A DNA stretch of 64,000 nucleotides from Balneolaceae bacterium UBA7797 (GCA_002480645.1 DLCN01000031.1:62001-126000); one strand, 5' to 3'; numbered from the stretch's first letter, positions 17,855 through 27,448 are shown. Translations and numbers: made by a program. The notes: a model not told the origin generated them from the sequence alone.

Positions 17855-19153
17855 TTAGGCAAGTACGAAATCGTACAATGGAAAATGGCTGCAAAGGTCT
17901 TTCACTTCAGCAGCTACCTTTTTATGAACTGTTTCATTATCCGGCTGTTGGATCACTTTATCGATGAGCACAGCAATTTGTTCGAACTCAGCTTCTTTAA
18001 GGCCTCTGGTTGTCATAGCCGGTGAACCAATTCTGATCCCGGAAGTCACAAACGGACTTTCGGTATCAAACGGAACCATATTTTTATTTACAGTAATAGC
18101 AGCATTTCCGAGAGCTTCTTCCGCTACTTTTCCGGTTACACCTTTATTGCGAAGATCAATGAGTATCAGGTGATTATCTGTTCCGCCACTAACAATATTA
18201 TAACCCAGCTCAACAAATTTTGCAGCCAGCGCTTTGGCATTCTTTTGCACCTGATCCTGATAGGATTTAAAATCAGGTTCCAGAGCTTCGCCGTACGCAA
18301 CAGCTTTTGCAGTTACAACGTGCATCAGCGGACCGCCTTGTGTTCCGGGGAATACCGCTGAATCCATCAATTCACTCCAGTTTTTTACCCGACCGGATTT
18401 CGGGGCTACCACACCAAGGGTATTCTCCCCGTCTTTACCAATGAGGATCATTCCTCCGCGAGGTCCACGTAATGTTTTGTGTGTGGTGGTGGTAACTACA
18501 TGTGCGTGGGGCAAAGGATCTTTGAGGTTTCCGGTAGCGATGAGTCCGGCTGTGTGGGCCATATCCATCCACAGTAATGCGCCTACTTCATCAGCGATAC
18601 TTCTGAACGCTTCATAATCATAATCCCTTGAATAAGCAGACGCACCGATCGAGATCATTTTCGGGTTAACCGCTTTCGCTTTGTCCCGGATCTTATCATA
18701 ATCCAGATAACCGGTTTCCTTGTCAACCCCGTAGAATTCAGGTTTAAAATAGATGCCGGAGAAATTTACCGGCGAACCATGGGTTAGATGGCCACCGTGA
18801 GAAAGGTCAAAACCAAGGAGCGTATCACCCGGTTTCATCAAGGCGAGATACACCGCCGCATTGGCAGAAGCCCCGGAATGAGGCTGAACGTTAACCCAGT
18901 CGGCACCGAATAATTTCTTTGCCCGGTCGCGTGCAATATCTTCGATCTCATCCGCATATTCACAACCACCGTAGTAACGCTTTCCAGGATATCCTTCAGC
19001 ATACTTGTTAGTAAGATTACTGCCATTTGCCTGCATTACAGCTTTAGAGACAAAGTTTTCGGAAGCGATCAGTTCCAGATTGTTATTCTGCCGTTCGGTT
19101 TCTTTTTCCAGAAAGGCAAATACCTTTGGATCTTGTTCCTGTAACGATTTCAT
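17855..19153 (-). CDS. glyA: Serine hydroxymethyltransferase
   Basis: PLP enzyme converting serine and tetrahydrofolate to glycine and methylene-tetrahydrofolate; folD in the same window uses that product. Conserved blocks include ELIASENFVS, NKYAEGYPGKRYYGG, VQPHSGASAN and the cofactor lysine K226 in TTTTHKTLRGPRGG. The start is the ATG at 19153, because the preceding in-frame codon is only a TTG; this ATG overlaps the rpiB stop by one base (TGATG), so translation is coupled. 432 residues is standard. Confidence 0.96.
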   Translation of the reverse strand: MKSLQEQDPKVFAFLEKETERQNNNLELIASENFVSKAVMQANGSNLTNKYAEGYPGKRYYGGCEYADEIEDIARDRAKKLFGADWVNVQPHSGASANAAVYLALMKPGDTLLGFDLSHGGHLTHGSPVNFSGIYFKPEFYGVDKETGYLDYDKIRDKAKAVNPKMISIGASAYSRDYDYEAFRSIADEVGALLWMDMAHTAGLIATGNLKDPLPHAHVVTTTTHKTLRGPRGGMILIGKDGENTLGVVAPKSGRVKNWSELMDSAVFPGTQGGPLMHVVTAKAVAYGEALEPDFKSYQDQVQKNAKALAAKFVELGYNIVSGGTDNHLILIDLRNKGVTGKVAEEALGNAAITVNKNMVPFDTESPFVTSGIRIGSPAMTTRGLKEAEFEQIAVLIDKVIQQPDNETVHKKVAAEVKDLCSHFPLYDFVLA

Positions 19154-19608
19154 CAAGCGTCTTTATTTTGGGTTAGTGATTCAATTTTTTCAACTCTGCG
19201 ATTATGGCGACCACCTTCAAATTCAGTATCGAACCAGGCAGTTAACATTTCTTCGATTACTTCCGGCTTATCTTCAAGATCGCGTCCCGGTAAACACATG
19301 ACGTTCGCATTGTTGTGCAATCGTGTTAACGACGAAACCGAAGGGGTATACACTAAAGCTGCTCTTACCTTGGGATATTTATTTGCCGTCATACACACTC
19401 CTTGTCCGCTACCGCAAACCAAAATTCCCTGAGGAAAATCCCCGGAATTAACACGTTCAGCAACCTGAATGGCAAAATCAGGATAATCCACGGAATCCTC
19501 AGAATGAGTTCCAAAATCCACCGGTTCATGTCCCATTTTCTCGAGAATAGATTTAGTGACCTGCTTAGCCTTGTATCCGGCGTGATCACTCGCAATCGGG
19601 ATGATCAT
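19153..19608 (-). CDS. rpiB: Ribose-5-phosphate isomerase B
   Basis: Interconverts ribose-5-phosphate and ribulose-5-phosphate, the latter being the product of the gluconate pathway encoded earlier in the window. RpiB signatures are the N-terminal SDHAG (7-11), the catalytic cysteine C65 in LVCGSGQGVCM and H98 in HNNANV. 151 residues is the usual length. It heads the rpiB-glyA-tatC series and its stop overlaps the glyA start. Confidence 0.95.
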   Translation of the reverse strand: MIIPIASDHAGYKAKQVTKSILEKMGHEPVDFGTHSEDSVDYPDFAIQVAERVNSGDFPQGILVCGSGQGVCMTANKYPKVRAALVYTPSVSSLTRLHNNANVMCLPGRDLEDKPEVIEEMLTAWFDTEFEGGRHNRRVEKIESLTQNKDA

Positions 19609-19838
19609 ATTGTTTTAGTTAGGAGTGAATGATTGGGCGCAAATATCTCCAAATTTTAGGTCATATTAAAGCAGTTATACAGCTTCGTGGAAGAAATACG
19701 GATTTAAAAGATTATAATAAAATTCCAGCTACGCAGGTGTTACCTTTTCAGGAGTACAAAACCATAATCTGGGTATGAGCAGTTTTTTCAACTTATGGTA
19801 TTTTCTAAAACCGGTAAATAACGCTATTCACTAAAAAA

Positions 19839-20645
19839 ATGTACAAGAAAGAACTAAACACGGCTATTTGGGCAGCAAATGAAGCAGCTAAAGTAATTCG
19901 GACATTTGCAGCAGATGAATCATTTAAGATTGAAATGAAAGGAAAGAATGATCTGGTAACGAGTGCAGATCTGGCATCCGAAAAGATCATATTGGAGATG
20001 ATTCAAAAAGAGTTTCCCGGAGATCAGTTTTTAGCAGAAGAATCCAATGAATATACTACGTTACCAAATGGCAGAGTCTGGATCATAGATCCGATAGATG
20101 GAACCACCAATTTCTCTCATGGCTTTTTTCCTTACTGTGTGTCCATTGCATTATGGGAAGATGGTTCCCCGAAAGTAGGAATTGTTCTTGAGATCTCCAG
20201 AAATGAGTTGTTCTGGGCGGTGGAAGGTGAGGGAGCTTACTTACTGGATGAAAAACTTCAGGTATCTGATGAATCTGATTCCTCAAAATCGCTTATCTCC
20301 ACAGGATTCCCTTACAACCGGTTTGATCTGATCGATAATTTTTTAGTGTTGCTTAAAAATCTGATGCAGAAAACCCATGGAATACGGAGACCGGGAGCAG
20401 CTTCCTATGATCTATGTTGTGTGGCCGCAGGTCGTGTTGAAGGTTTCTTCGAATATGGATTGAGCCCATGGGATACTGCTGCTGCCTCGCTTATAATCAA
20501 AGAAGCAGGTGGAGTAGTTAGCGACTGGAACGGTGGGGTTGATTGGTTGTTTGGAAAACGAATAATTGCCGGCAATAAAGCGATCTCATCCTTCCTGAAA
20601 GATGAAATTCAGGATGTATTTACCAGTTCTGAATTAACCGAATGA
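19839..20645 (+). CDS. Inositol monophosphatase family phosphatase
   Basis: Mg-dependent phosphatase of the IMPase/SuhB/CysQ superfamily, 268 residues. Metal ligands are seen at E67 (LAEESNE), D84 and D87 in DPIDGTTNF, and the downstream WDTAAASLIIKEAGG motif. Substrate may be inositol-1-phosphate or another sugar phosphate; histidinol phosphate and PAP are alternatives within the superfamily. The gene is monocistronic as far as the sequence shows, with a 230-base region upstream shared with divergent rpiB. Confidence 0.88.
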   Translation: MYKKELNTAIWAANEAAKVIRTFAADESFKIEMKGKNDLVTSADLASEKIILEMIQKEFPGDQFLAEESNEYTTLPNGRVWIIDPIDGTTNFSHGFFPYCVSIALWEDGSPKVGIVLEISRNELFWAVEGEGAYLLDEKLQVSDESDSSKSLISTGFPYNRFDLIDNFLVLLKNLMQKTHGIRRPGAASYDLCCVAAGRVEGFFEYGLSPWDTAAASLIIKEAGGVVSDWNGGVDWLFGKRIIAGNKAISSFLKDEIQDVFTSSELTE

Positions 20646-20710
20646 CGGTAATACTGTTTATCATGATCGATATTTTTGGGTTAATTCCAGTTTCTTAAAA
20701 CGATCGGTAT

Positions 20711-21493
20711 ATGAGAATCCAATCGCTGGTTATTCTTTATCTTTTAGCTGGTACAATATCTTCCGGAGTATTTGCTCAGAGTGTTTCGGTAAACAGGTAT
20801 AAAGATTGGCTACTTGGTGACCCTGTATATCTGGTAAAAAACTTTCGTGGGGATGAGGTCGCTGGCGTATTCTATTCCGGAGTTACCATAGCCATGATCT
20901 CGGCGTTTGACGAGCAGGTAAGTGATGATCTCAGAAACAGGTACTATGGCTCAGGTATTCTTAAAGTTGTTAATGAGTTCGGCACTTTTCGCTATGTAGC
21001 ACCGGCTAGTCTCGGATTATTTGGTGTTTCATTACTCTCGGATGACCAAAAATTTAAGGATGCCGCATTTACCTCTTTCCAATCGGTCTTAAACACCGCC
21101 CTAGTGGTGAATACAACGAAATTTATTGTCAGCAGAGCTCGTCCTGTACAAAATGAAGGGAGCCGGGACTTCGACTTTTTTAAGCTCGGGCATACTTCCT
21201 TTCCAAGCGGACATTCCTCAACGGCTTTCGCTTTGATCGTACCATGGGTGGTATATTATCCAACTATTGGTACGTATAGTCTGCTTTTAATCCCGACCGG
21301 AACTGCAATTGCCAGAATTGTAGAAAAAAGGCACTGGCCTAGTGACGTATTAGCCGGGGCATTAATTGGTGGTTACATGGGATATACACTTGCGAGAAAA
21401 CATCAAAATGATGCTCACATGAAAAGTTTATCAGTAATACCATTTGTGTTAGATAAAGGAGCCGGGCTAACCCTGAATCTACATTTTAAGTAA
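20711..21493 (+). CDS. Exported PAP2-family acid phosphatase
   Basis: A 260-residue protein with a signal peptide (hydrophobic 5-20, AQS cleavage) and the three PAP2 motifs: K-x6-RP in KFIVSRARP, FPSGHSS, and R-x5-H-x3-D in RIVEKRHWPSD. It should dephosphorylate a lipid phosphate or undecaprenyl diphosphate at the periplasmic face or outer membrane. Several hydrophobic segments are present in the core. The gene lies 65 bases after the IMPase gene and 86 before aguB. Confidence 0.85.
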   Translation: MRIQSLVILYLLAGTISSGVFAQSVSVNRYKDWLLGDPVYLVKNFRGDEVAGVFYSGVTIAMISAFDEQVSDDLRNRYYGSGILKVVNEFGTFRYVAPASLGLFGVSLLSDDQKFKDAAFTSFQSVLNTALVVNTTKFIVSRARPVQNEGSRDFDFFKLGHTSFPSGHSSTAFALIVPWVVYYPTIGTYSLLLIPTGTAIARIVEKRHWPSDVLAGALIGGYMGYTLARKHQNDAHMKSLSVIPFVLDKGAGLTLNLHFK

Positions 21494-21567
21494 GAACATA
21501 AGGAAGAAAGTATCCTTCCGAGGTATTTTACTCTCTGTTTATTCTCTCTATTTTTAGGCAAATAACC

Positions 21568-21574
21568 AAAGGAG
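21568..21574 (+). promoter_or_regulatory. Strong ribosome binding site for aguB
   Basis: AAAGGAG lies five bases before the GTG at 21580. Most genes here lack such a site, and this one decides the GTG as the true start of the carbamoylputrescine amidase gene. Confidence 0.75.
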
Positions 21575-21579
21575 ATCAA

Positions 21580-22455
21580 GTGTCCGATCGAAACGTAAAT
21601 GTTGGTCTGGTACAGATGAGTTGTACGGCCGATACCGATGAAAATCTTAAGAAAGCTATCCAGAAAATTCGTACCGCTGCCGGTAACGGAGCGCAGATCG
21701 TGTGCCTTCAGGAACTATTTCGTTCTCTGTATTTCTGTGATGTAGAAAATTACGACAATTTTAAACTGGCAGAATCAATTCCCGGTCCGGCAACGGAAGA
21801 ACTAGGTAAAGTTGCTAAAGAAGAAGGAGTTGTGATCATTGCTTCTCTCTTCGAAAAAAGAGCGGAAGGACTGTATCATAATACCACCGCTGTAATTGAT
21901 GCTGATGGTACTTATTTGGGTAAATACCGAAAAATGCATATTCCCGATGATCCGGGTTATTATGAGAAATTCTATTTTACCCCGGGCGATCTGGGATATA
22001 AAGTATTTAAAACCAGATTTGCCACTATTGGTGTGCTCATTTGCTGGGATCAATGGTACCCTGAGGCCGCCCGTATTACAAGTTTGATGGGAGCTGAGTT
22101 ATTATTCTATCCAACTGCAATTGGTTGGCATAAAGATCAGGATGATCCGACTAATGATGAGCAGTATCAGGCCTGGCAAACCATACAACGTTCACATTCA
22201 GTTGCAAATGGAGTTCCTGTGATCTCCGTGAATCGTGTTGGCTCCGAAGGAGATATGAATTTCTGGGGAGGATCTTTTGTGACCAACTCATTTGGACGAG
22301 TTGTATTTAAAGCATCCCACACCGAGGAAGAAATTCATGTTCAGGAAGTATCACTGACAAAATCGAATGAATACAGAACACACTGGCCATTTTTAAGAGA
22401 TCGTCGCATTGATTCTTACAATCCGATCACTAAGCGGTTCATTGATGAAGATTAA
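21580..22455 (+). CDS. aguB: N-carbamoylputrescine amidase
   Basis: Nitrilase-superfamily hydrolase that turns N-carbamoylputrescine into putrescine, CO2 and ammonia. The catalytic triad is E45 (CLQELF), K118 (KYRKMHIPDDP) and C155 (ICWDQWYPEAAR), and segments such as FYPTAIGW and WGGSFVTNSFG are typical of AguB. 291 residues is the family length. It starts with GTG behind a strong ribosome site and its end overlaps the start of agmatine deiminase by 11 bases, so the two enzymes of the agmatine route are made together. Confidence 0.94.
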   Translation: MSDRNVNVGLVQMSCTADTDENLKKAIQKIRTAAGNGAQIVCLQELFRSLYFCDVENYDNFKLAESIPGPATEELGKVAKEEGVVIIASLFEKRAEGLYHNTTAVIDADGTYLGKYRKMHIPDDPGYYEKFYFTPGDLGYKVFKTRFATIGVLICWDQWYPEAARITSLMGAELLFYPTAIGWHKDQDDPTNDEQYQAWQTIQRSHSVANGVPVISVNRVGSEGDMNFWGGSFVTNSFGRVVFKASHTEEEIHVQEVSLTKSNEYRTHWPFLRDRRIDSYNPITKRFIDED

Positions 22456-23536
22456 TTATATCGAAGCTCCAACAGGATTTAACCATTTACCTGATTTTGA
22501 AGGAATTCCAGCTGAATTGGGTTTTTCATTTCCTGCCGAGTGGGCACCGCATGATGCAACATGGTTAAGTTGGCCGCATAACCCAAATACCTGGCCCGGT
22601 AAGATCGAAAAAATATATCCTGCTTATTGTCAATTCATCAAATTGGTAAGTGAAGGCGAAAAGGTTAAGATCAATGTGGCAGATCGAAAAATGGCAGAAG
22701 ATGCCGCCAGAATGATCGCAGGACTTGGTACTGATATGAAGCAGATCTTTTTCTACGAAAATCCAACTAATGACGCATGGTGCAGAGATCATGGTCCGGC
22801 TTTTTTGTTGAATAAGGATAACGGTGATAAAATGATCGTGGACTGGGGGTATAATGCCTGGGGTGGTAAATATCCGCCATACGATCTGGATGATGTGATC
22901 CCAACCCGGATCGCTGAACAGGAAGGACTTAAGGTTGCGCACCCCGGAATTGTGATGGAAGGTGGTTCCGTTGAATTCAACGGAAATGGAACGTTGATGA
23001 CTACTACTTCCTGCCTGTTAAATCCGAATCGAAACCCGGATCTTTCAAAGGAAGAGATCGAAGATCATCTTCGAAAGTATTACGGGGTAGAACATATTCT
23101 TTGGTTGGGGGATGGGATCGTTGGTGATGATACGGATGGCCATATTGATGACATCACCCGATTCGTGAATGAGTCTACGGTATTAACCGTTATTGAGGAT
23201 AAGGTGGACGACGAAAACTATTTGCCTCTTCAGGAGAACCTGCGATCACTCAAAAAATGCACCATCGATGGGGCACCGCTTACAATTATTGAATTGCCAA
23301 TGCCTGGCGCTGTGTATTATCAGGGGCAACGTTTACCGGCATCTTATGCCAATTTTTATATTTCGAACAAATATGTAATTGTACCGGTATTTGATGATCC
23401 GAATGATGATCGGGCTTTAGATATCATTCAGGGTTGTTTCCCTGACAGAGAGGTGGTTGGTATTAATTCTGTAGATATTATCTGGGGGCTGGGCAGTTTT
23501 CATTGTCTAAGCCAGCAGGAGCCATCTATTCAATGA
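22445..23536 (+). CDS. aguA: Agmatine deiminase
   Basis: Converts agmatine to N-carbamoylputrescine, the substrate of the gene just upstream. Guanidine-modifying enzyme family motifs are present: FPAEWAPHDATWLSWPH at the N-terminus, DAWCRDHGP, VMEGGSVEFNG, DGHIDD and the catalytic cysteine eleven residues from the end region in SFHCLSQQ (C354 in the 363-residue form). An in-frame ATG at 22409 lies deep within aguB; I chose the ATG at 22445 (MKINYIEAP), which overlaps the aguB end by 11 bases. Confidence 0.94.
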   Translation: MKINYIEAPTGFNHLPDFEGIPAELGFSFPAEWAPHDATWLSWPHNPNTWPGKIEKIYPAYCQFIKLVSEGEKVKINVADRKMAEDAARMIAGLGTDMKQIFFYENPTNDAWCRDHGPAFLLNKDNGDKMIVDWGYNAWGGKYPPYDLDDVIPTRIAEQEGLKVAHPGIVMEGGSVEFNGNGTLMTTTSCLLNPNRNPDLSKEEIEDHLRKYYGVEHILWLGDGIVGDDTDGHIDDITRFVNESTVLTVIEDKVDDENYLPLQENLRSLKKCTIDGAPLTIIELPMPGAVYYQGQRLPASYANFYISNKYVIVPVFDDPNDDRALDIIQGCFPDREVVGINSVDIIWGLGSFHCLSQQEPSIQ

Positions 23537-23537
23537 A

Positions 23538-23999
23538 CTAATCCGATTTAAAGGCTTTTTCCAGATCCTCAAGTACGATCTTATTCATTGGCATAAGTGC
23601 GTCCATTACTTTTTGTTTTTGGATATGAGTCCCTTCACTCATCATTCTATAGAAGCCTGATGGGATCAATTGCCATGATAGCCCGAATTTATCTTTGCAC
23701 CAACCGCACCTTCCCTCAGAACCACCATCAGCTATAAGTGAGTGCCATAGCTGGTCTAATTCATGTTGATCGGTGCACTCCACTATTAGTGAGAATGCTT
23801 CAGTATGAGGGAATTGCGGTCCGCCATTTAATCCCAGGATCCGTAGCCCTTCGAGCTCAAATTCAACCATCACGTTGGATTTAGAAATGATCTTCGAATT
23901 GTTGAAGAGGGAGCAATAGTAATTTGCTGCTTCATCCGCATTGTTATTGAACCATAAACAAGGCGTAACCTTGTTCTGATTATGTTGAAAAGATGCCAT
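23538..23999 (-). CDS. VOC-family (PhnB-like) protein
   Basis: A 153-residue protein of the vicinal-oxygen-chelate fold, PhnB / 3-dmu-9_3-mt subgroup: it starts with VTPCLWFNNNADEAANYYCSLF and has the pattern GLNGGPQFPHTEAFSL and GWCKDKFGLSWQLIP. Members often lack a known enzyme activity, and the old methyltransferase name is not reliable. Its stop abuts the aguA stop in convergent arrangement with a single base between them. Confidence 0.85.
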   Translation of the reverse strand: MASFQHNQNKVTPCLWFNNNADEAANYYCSLFNNSKIISKSNVMVEFELEGLRILGLNGGPQFPHTEAFSLIVECTDQHELDQLWHSLIADGGSEGRCGWCKDKFGLSWQLIPSGFYRMMSEGTHIQKQKVMDALMPMNKIVLEDLEKAFKSD

Positions 24000-24040
24000 A
24001 ACGTATTTTCTTTTCTGAATGAGTGGTAACCAAAGTATTA

Positions 24041-25321
24041 TTAATGCTCAGACATTACCATTTTTGTGACAGAATAACCAGTTTCAGCCATATGTTCGAA
24101 GGTGTCAATTCCATTTCCGGGGAAATTCTGTCGTGTTCTGTGGATGTTGAAGCGATTCGAAAATGAGCATCCGAATATTTCTTCAATCAGGTCCTTTCCT
24201 AAAATAAAACCCAATAATCCACCCCATGTTGCTGTAGGATTGTCTGCATCCCAACCGGATAATACCCCGATTTTAATCGTTTTCTTAAGATCACCTTCTC
24301 CGTAAAACCAACTAATTAAACTGCTTGCAAAATTGATGCCTGCAGCAAAACACCCGTTACAATACAGTTTCTGTGAGGTGATGTCGTAACCGTCTGATTC
24401 CTCGACCTGATACCTTTCATAAATTGCATCTCTTGTTTGTTCCCACGGGGTTCCTTCCAGATACTGTTGATAAACAAAATCAAACATTTTGGCAGGATAC
24501 AGTGAATCAGTAAGGTAAGTCCGCGCTTTTTGTGCAAGTTTTACAGTCTGCTCTGCCATTGGTTGAGCAGGATCTACTAGAGCTGATAACGAATACATGA
24601 CTACATAGAATCGAGCGATCTCTTCTGCTTCATTTCTTGCGACTGTTTGAATGGGCAATCTGGAGATATCAATAGCCCGTTGTGGATCACCCGGTGCAAA
24701 TAATCCAAAGATCTCTGTCGTCAACTGAGCATCGATCATTGCATAATGAGGATTGAAACCGGGATCTCCGGTAAGTGGAGGAAGCATACCTTGTTTCATC
24801 AGGTCGTAAGCTTGTTGATTCGAAACCCAAAGGTAATTCTCTTCCTCAGGCTTAATATGAGTTAACCACCCATCCCGAATTTGATTGGCTGTTAATTTAG
24901 GAGTTTGATGTTGATCCATCAGATATTGATACATGTATTCGATATCTGTATCATCATCGGCACCCCAGATACTGTCCTCATCAGCAAAAACGAATTCAAT
25001 GGTTTGGGAAAGCTCACTGGGAACACCCTCGCCCCAAATACTCGGTCGATCTGGCTTGCCCCAATCCTCTCTGGTGTAAAAAGCTCCGGTCTTGATCTCT
25101 CCGATATTTCCGATCTTATCCATTTCGGTGACTAAACCGGTCCAGTTTGCAATACTTTGAGCTAACCAGAAACCATACAATTTGTTTTCATATTCGATCC
25201 TGCTATAGGTGATCGTGTCTCCCTCAGCATCAGGTATTTGTACTGCTTCGGTTTGTGCTTTAACGGGAACACTTACTGTCTGAAAAATGAGTATCGGAAT
25301 TATGAATAGAAAACGTGTCAT
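24041..25321 (-). CDS. Secreted ADP-ribosylglycohydrolase-like protein
   Basis: A 426-residue protein with an N-terminal signal peptide (hydrophobic 5-15, ending near VKAQT). The mature part matches the ADP-ribosylglycohydrolase fold: an N-terminal ENKLYGFWLAQSIANW helix as in the family, the metal motif WGADDDTDIEYM, and a second acidic motif GWDADNPTATWGGLLGF near the C-terminus. Such enzymes remove ADP-ribose or related groups; being exported, this one may act on another substrate, for example a glycan or nucleoside. I chose the ATG at 25321 (MTRFLF) because AGAGGA precedes it by four bases; an ATG 13 codons earlier lacks this. Confidence 0.8.
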   Translation of the reverse strand: MTRFLFIIPILIFQTVSVPVKAQTEAVQIPDAEGDTITYSRIEYENKLYGFWLAQSIANWTGLVTEMDKIGNIGEIKTGAFYTREDWGKPDRPSIWGEGVPSELSQTIEFVFADEDSIWGADDDTDIEYMYQYLMDQHQTPKLTANQIRDGWLTHIKPEEENYLWVSNQQAYDLMKQGMLPPLTGDPGFNPHYAMIDAQLTTEIFGLFAPGDPQRAIDISRLPIQTVARNEAEEIARFYVVMYSLSALVDPAQPMAEQTVKLAQKARTYLTDSLYPAKMFDFVYQQYLEGTPWEQTRDAIYERYQVEESDGYDITSQKLYCNGCFAAGINFASSLISWFYGEGDLKKTIKIGVLSGWDADNPTATWGGLLGFILGKDLIEEIFGCSFSNRFNIHRTRQNFPGNGIDTFEHMAETGYSVTKMVMSEH

Positions 25322-25325
25322 TGTA

Positions 25326-25331
25326 TCCTCT
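25326..25331 (-). promoter_or_regulatory. Ribosome binding site deciding the start of the ADP-ribosylglycohydrolase-like gene
   Basis: AGAGGA on the minus strand, four bases before the ATG at 25321. It favours this start over the ATG at 25360 and makes the N-terminus a normal signal peptide. Confidence 0.6.
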
Positions 25332-25525
25332 GACAGAATATGGGCGTTATATGTTAGCAATAAGATTCGAAACTTAGAGTAATGTAAATCGGTTCAGTAA
25401 CAAATGTGAGTGATTTTTTTACCCGGATAACACAAAATTATCCTTTGATTGAGTCCTGTATGGGTGCCTATATTCAGAGCTCATTGATCATCACGAAAAA
25501 AGTCTTTTAAGTTTCCAGTATACGT

Positions 25526-25996
25526 ATGAATTTGTTTAATTTACTTGATGAAAACACCATAATTACCGATTCAGAATTCGGGAACAAGGACGACGTGATT
25601 AATGCTCTGGTTGATACACTCAGCGGAAAAGTTCCCGAAGAGGCACTTGAAACAGTGAGAACCCGTGTTTTCGAAAGAGAAAGTGTTATGTCGACCGGTG
25701 TGGGGAAAGGTCTGGCGATCCCGCATTGTAAAACCAAAGTTGTGGATGACAACTTTGCCGCTTTCGTAAAACTGGAAAAACCATTGGATTTTAATTCCAT
25801 TGATGGAGAACCTGTTCGTATTATTTTCTTATTGGTTGGTCCGGAATCGAAACACAGTATGCACATCAAATTATTGAGCAGGATCTCCAGGTTGATGAAC
25901 AGCTCCAGCTTTAGAGAAAAGATCCTGACTGCTGAATCAAAACAGGCCATTCTCGAAGCTTTTAAAGAGGAAGAAGAAAAATACTTCATCGCCTGA
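25526..25996 (+). CDS. ptsN: PTS EIIA-Ntr-like protein (PtsN)
   Basis: Phosphocarrier of the mannitol/fructose EIIA family, 156 residues, best fitting the regulatory nitrogen-PTS EIIA. The phosphorylated histidine is H67 in GKGLAIPHCKT, preceded by the typical RESVMSTGVG. No sugar permease domain is attached and no EIIB/EIIC gene lies nearby, which supports a regulatory role. It begins a same-strand series with a PBP4-type gene (3-base gap), a sigma-54 response regulator and folD. Confidence 0.87.
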   Translation: MNLFNLLDENTIITDSEFGNKDDVINALVDTLSGKVPEEALETVRTRVFERESVMSTGVGKGLAIPHCKTKVVDDNFAAFVKLEKPLDFNSIDGEPVRIIFLLVGPESKHSMHIKLLSRISRLMNSSSFREKILTAESKQAILEAFKEEEEKYFIA

Positions 25997-25999
25997 CCA

Positions 26000-27436
26000 A
26001 TGCGATCTAAACGCATTCTCCTCATTAATTTTTTTGTGATGATACACTCCATGCTGGTTGTTCAGGCACAATCAGTTTCTGAGATTATCTTATCATCACC
26101 GAATGAGGAAGCACTGTGGTCGGTCTCTGTTCGTGATACCAATGGAGCATTAATTGAAAGCTGGAATGATGAAAAACTTATTACCCCGGCCTCTAATCAA
26201 AAATTATATACCACAGGTGCGGCTTTAGCCAGATTAGGGAGTGACTTTACATATACCACAAAAATTCTGGGTATGGGAGAGCTGATTGATTCAGTCTGGC
26301 ATGGAGATTTGATCATTATTGGAAAAGGGGATCCTACTATAAGTGGTACGTTATATAACGACGATCGCTATTTTGTATTCAGGAACTTCAGAGATCAACT
26401 TAAAGCATATGGTATCCGCAAATTAGACGGTCGCCTTCTGGCCGGTACTGATTATTTTGACGAACAGGTATATCCGAAAGGGTGGGATTGGGATGATCTG
26501 AGCTTCTATTACGGAGTTGAAGTCAGTGCCTTATCATTCAATAATAATGCCGTGGACCTGGTCGTACGTGCTGATGGGGAAGTGGGACAGAAGCCGGGTA
26601 TTAGTTGGTTCCCTGAGAATACTTCGTACGTCACTTTTGTAAATGATCAGATCATCGATTTTGAATGGGCACAGTATCATGAAAACTATCGCAGAGATCC
26701 CGGTTCAAACCGGATCGTACTGGCCAGTTTTTTACCCAGGAATTATGTAGAAACAGAATCCCTGTCTGTTTTTGATGCCCCGGGATTTTTTCTGGATTCG
26801 TTCAGTGCCTATTTGAATAAACACGGGATTGCCAATACCGGTGAGTATGAAGTTCTGAGTTCACCGCCATCGCTTGATGGGTTCACTGAGATTGCTGCTC
26901 ATACCTCATTTCCGTTAACCAGCATGATTGATCATACAAACAAAGAGAGTGATAACTTTTACGCCGAAATGTTAACCAAGACCTTGGCGGCGGAAGCAAC
27001 GGGTAACCCGGGATCATTTGATGTTGGCGTAGATGAAATCCGGAACTTTTTAGGTGAACTGAAGATAGATACTACATTCGTGATCATGAAGGATGGTTCA
27101 GGAATGTCATCCGGTAATTTTACTACAACGAGTGTAATGAGTGATTTTCTTTATAAGATGAGTACTCAGCCTTATTTCGAAGCATTTTATCACAGTTTTC
27201 CGGTTGCCGGAAAAGATGGATCTCTTAGCTACAGAATGAGAAATTCTGATCTGACCGGTAATTTTGTGGGTAAAACCGGGTACGTGACCGGCGCCAGAAC
27301 GTTGAGTGGGTATTTGACCACTCGCTCAGGCAGAATGCTTTCAATTAGTCTGGCAACGAATCACTTTATAGGAAAAGTAAGACCGATCGATTCCATTCAT
27401 GAACAGATTCTTCAATATCTGTTTGATAAATATTGA
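26000..27436 (+). CDS. dacB: D-alanyl-D-alanine carboxypeptidase/endopeptidase, PBP4 type (S13)
   Basis: Periplasmic penicillin-binding protein that trims or cleaves peptidoglycan cross-links. The signal peptide spans residues 1-24 (VQAQS). Active-site motifs are SxxK with S65-K68 (PASNQKLY), SxN in KESDNFYAEML, and KTG in VGKTGYVTGA. The large insert between the first two motifs is typical of the S13 family; length 478 is normal. It follows the ptsN-like gene by three bases and precedes the response regulator by 12. Confidence 0.93.
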   Translation: MRSKRILLINFFVMIHSMLVVQAQSVSEIILSSPNEEALWSVSVRDTNGALIESWNDEKLITPASNQKLYTTGAALARLGSDFTYTTKILGMGELIDSVWHGDLIIIGKGDPTISGTLYNDDRYFVFRNFRDQLKAYGIRKLDGRLLAGTDYFDEQVYPKGWDWDDLSFYYGVEVSALSFNNNAVDLVVRADGEVGQKPGISWFPENTSYVTFVNDQIIDFEWAQYHENYRRDPGSNRIVLASFLPRNYVETESLSVFDAPGFFLDSFSAYLNKHGIANTGEYEVLSSPPSLDGFTEIAAHTSFPLTSMIDHTNKESDNFYAEMLTKTLAAEATGNPGSFDVGVDEIRNFLGELKIDTTFVIMKDGSGMSSGNFTTTSVMSDFLYKMSTQPYFEAFYHSFPVAGKDGSLSYRMRNSDLTGNFVGKTGYVTGARTLSGYLTTRSGRMLSISLATNHFIGKVRPIDSIHEQILQYLFDKY

Positions 27437-27448
27437 TTAGTTTCAGCC

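Noticed and set aside
19629..19778. A 49-codon ORF starting ATG with AGGAG nearby, between rpiB and the IMPase gene.
   Set aside because: Length is within what chance gives in an AT-rich gap, the AGGAG is only three bases from the ATG, and the translated sequence shows no fold or family. It lies in a divergent promoter region.
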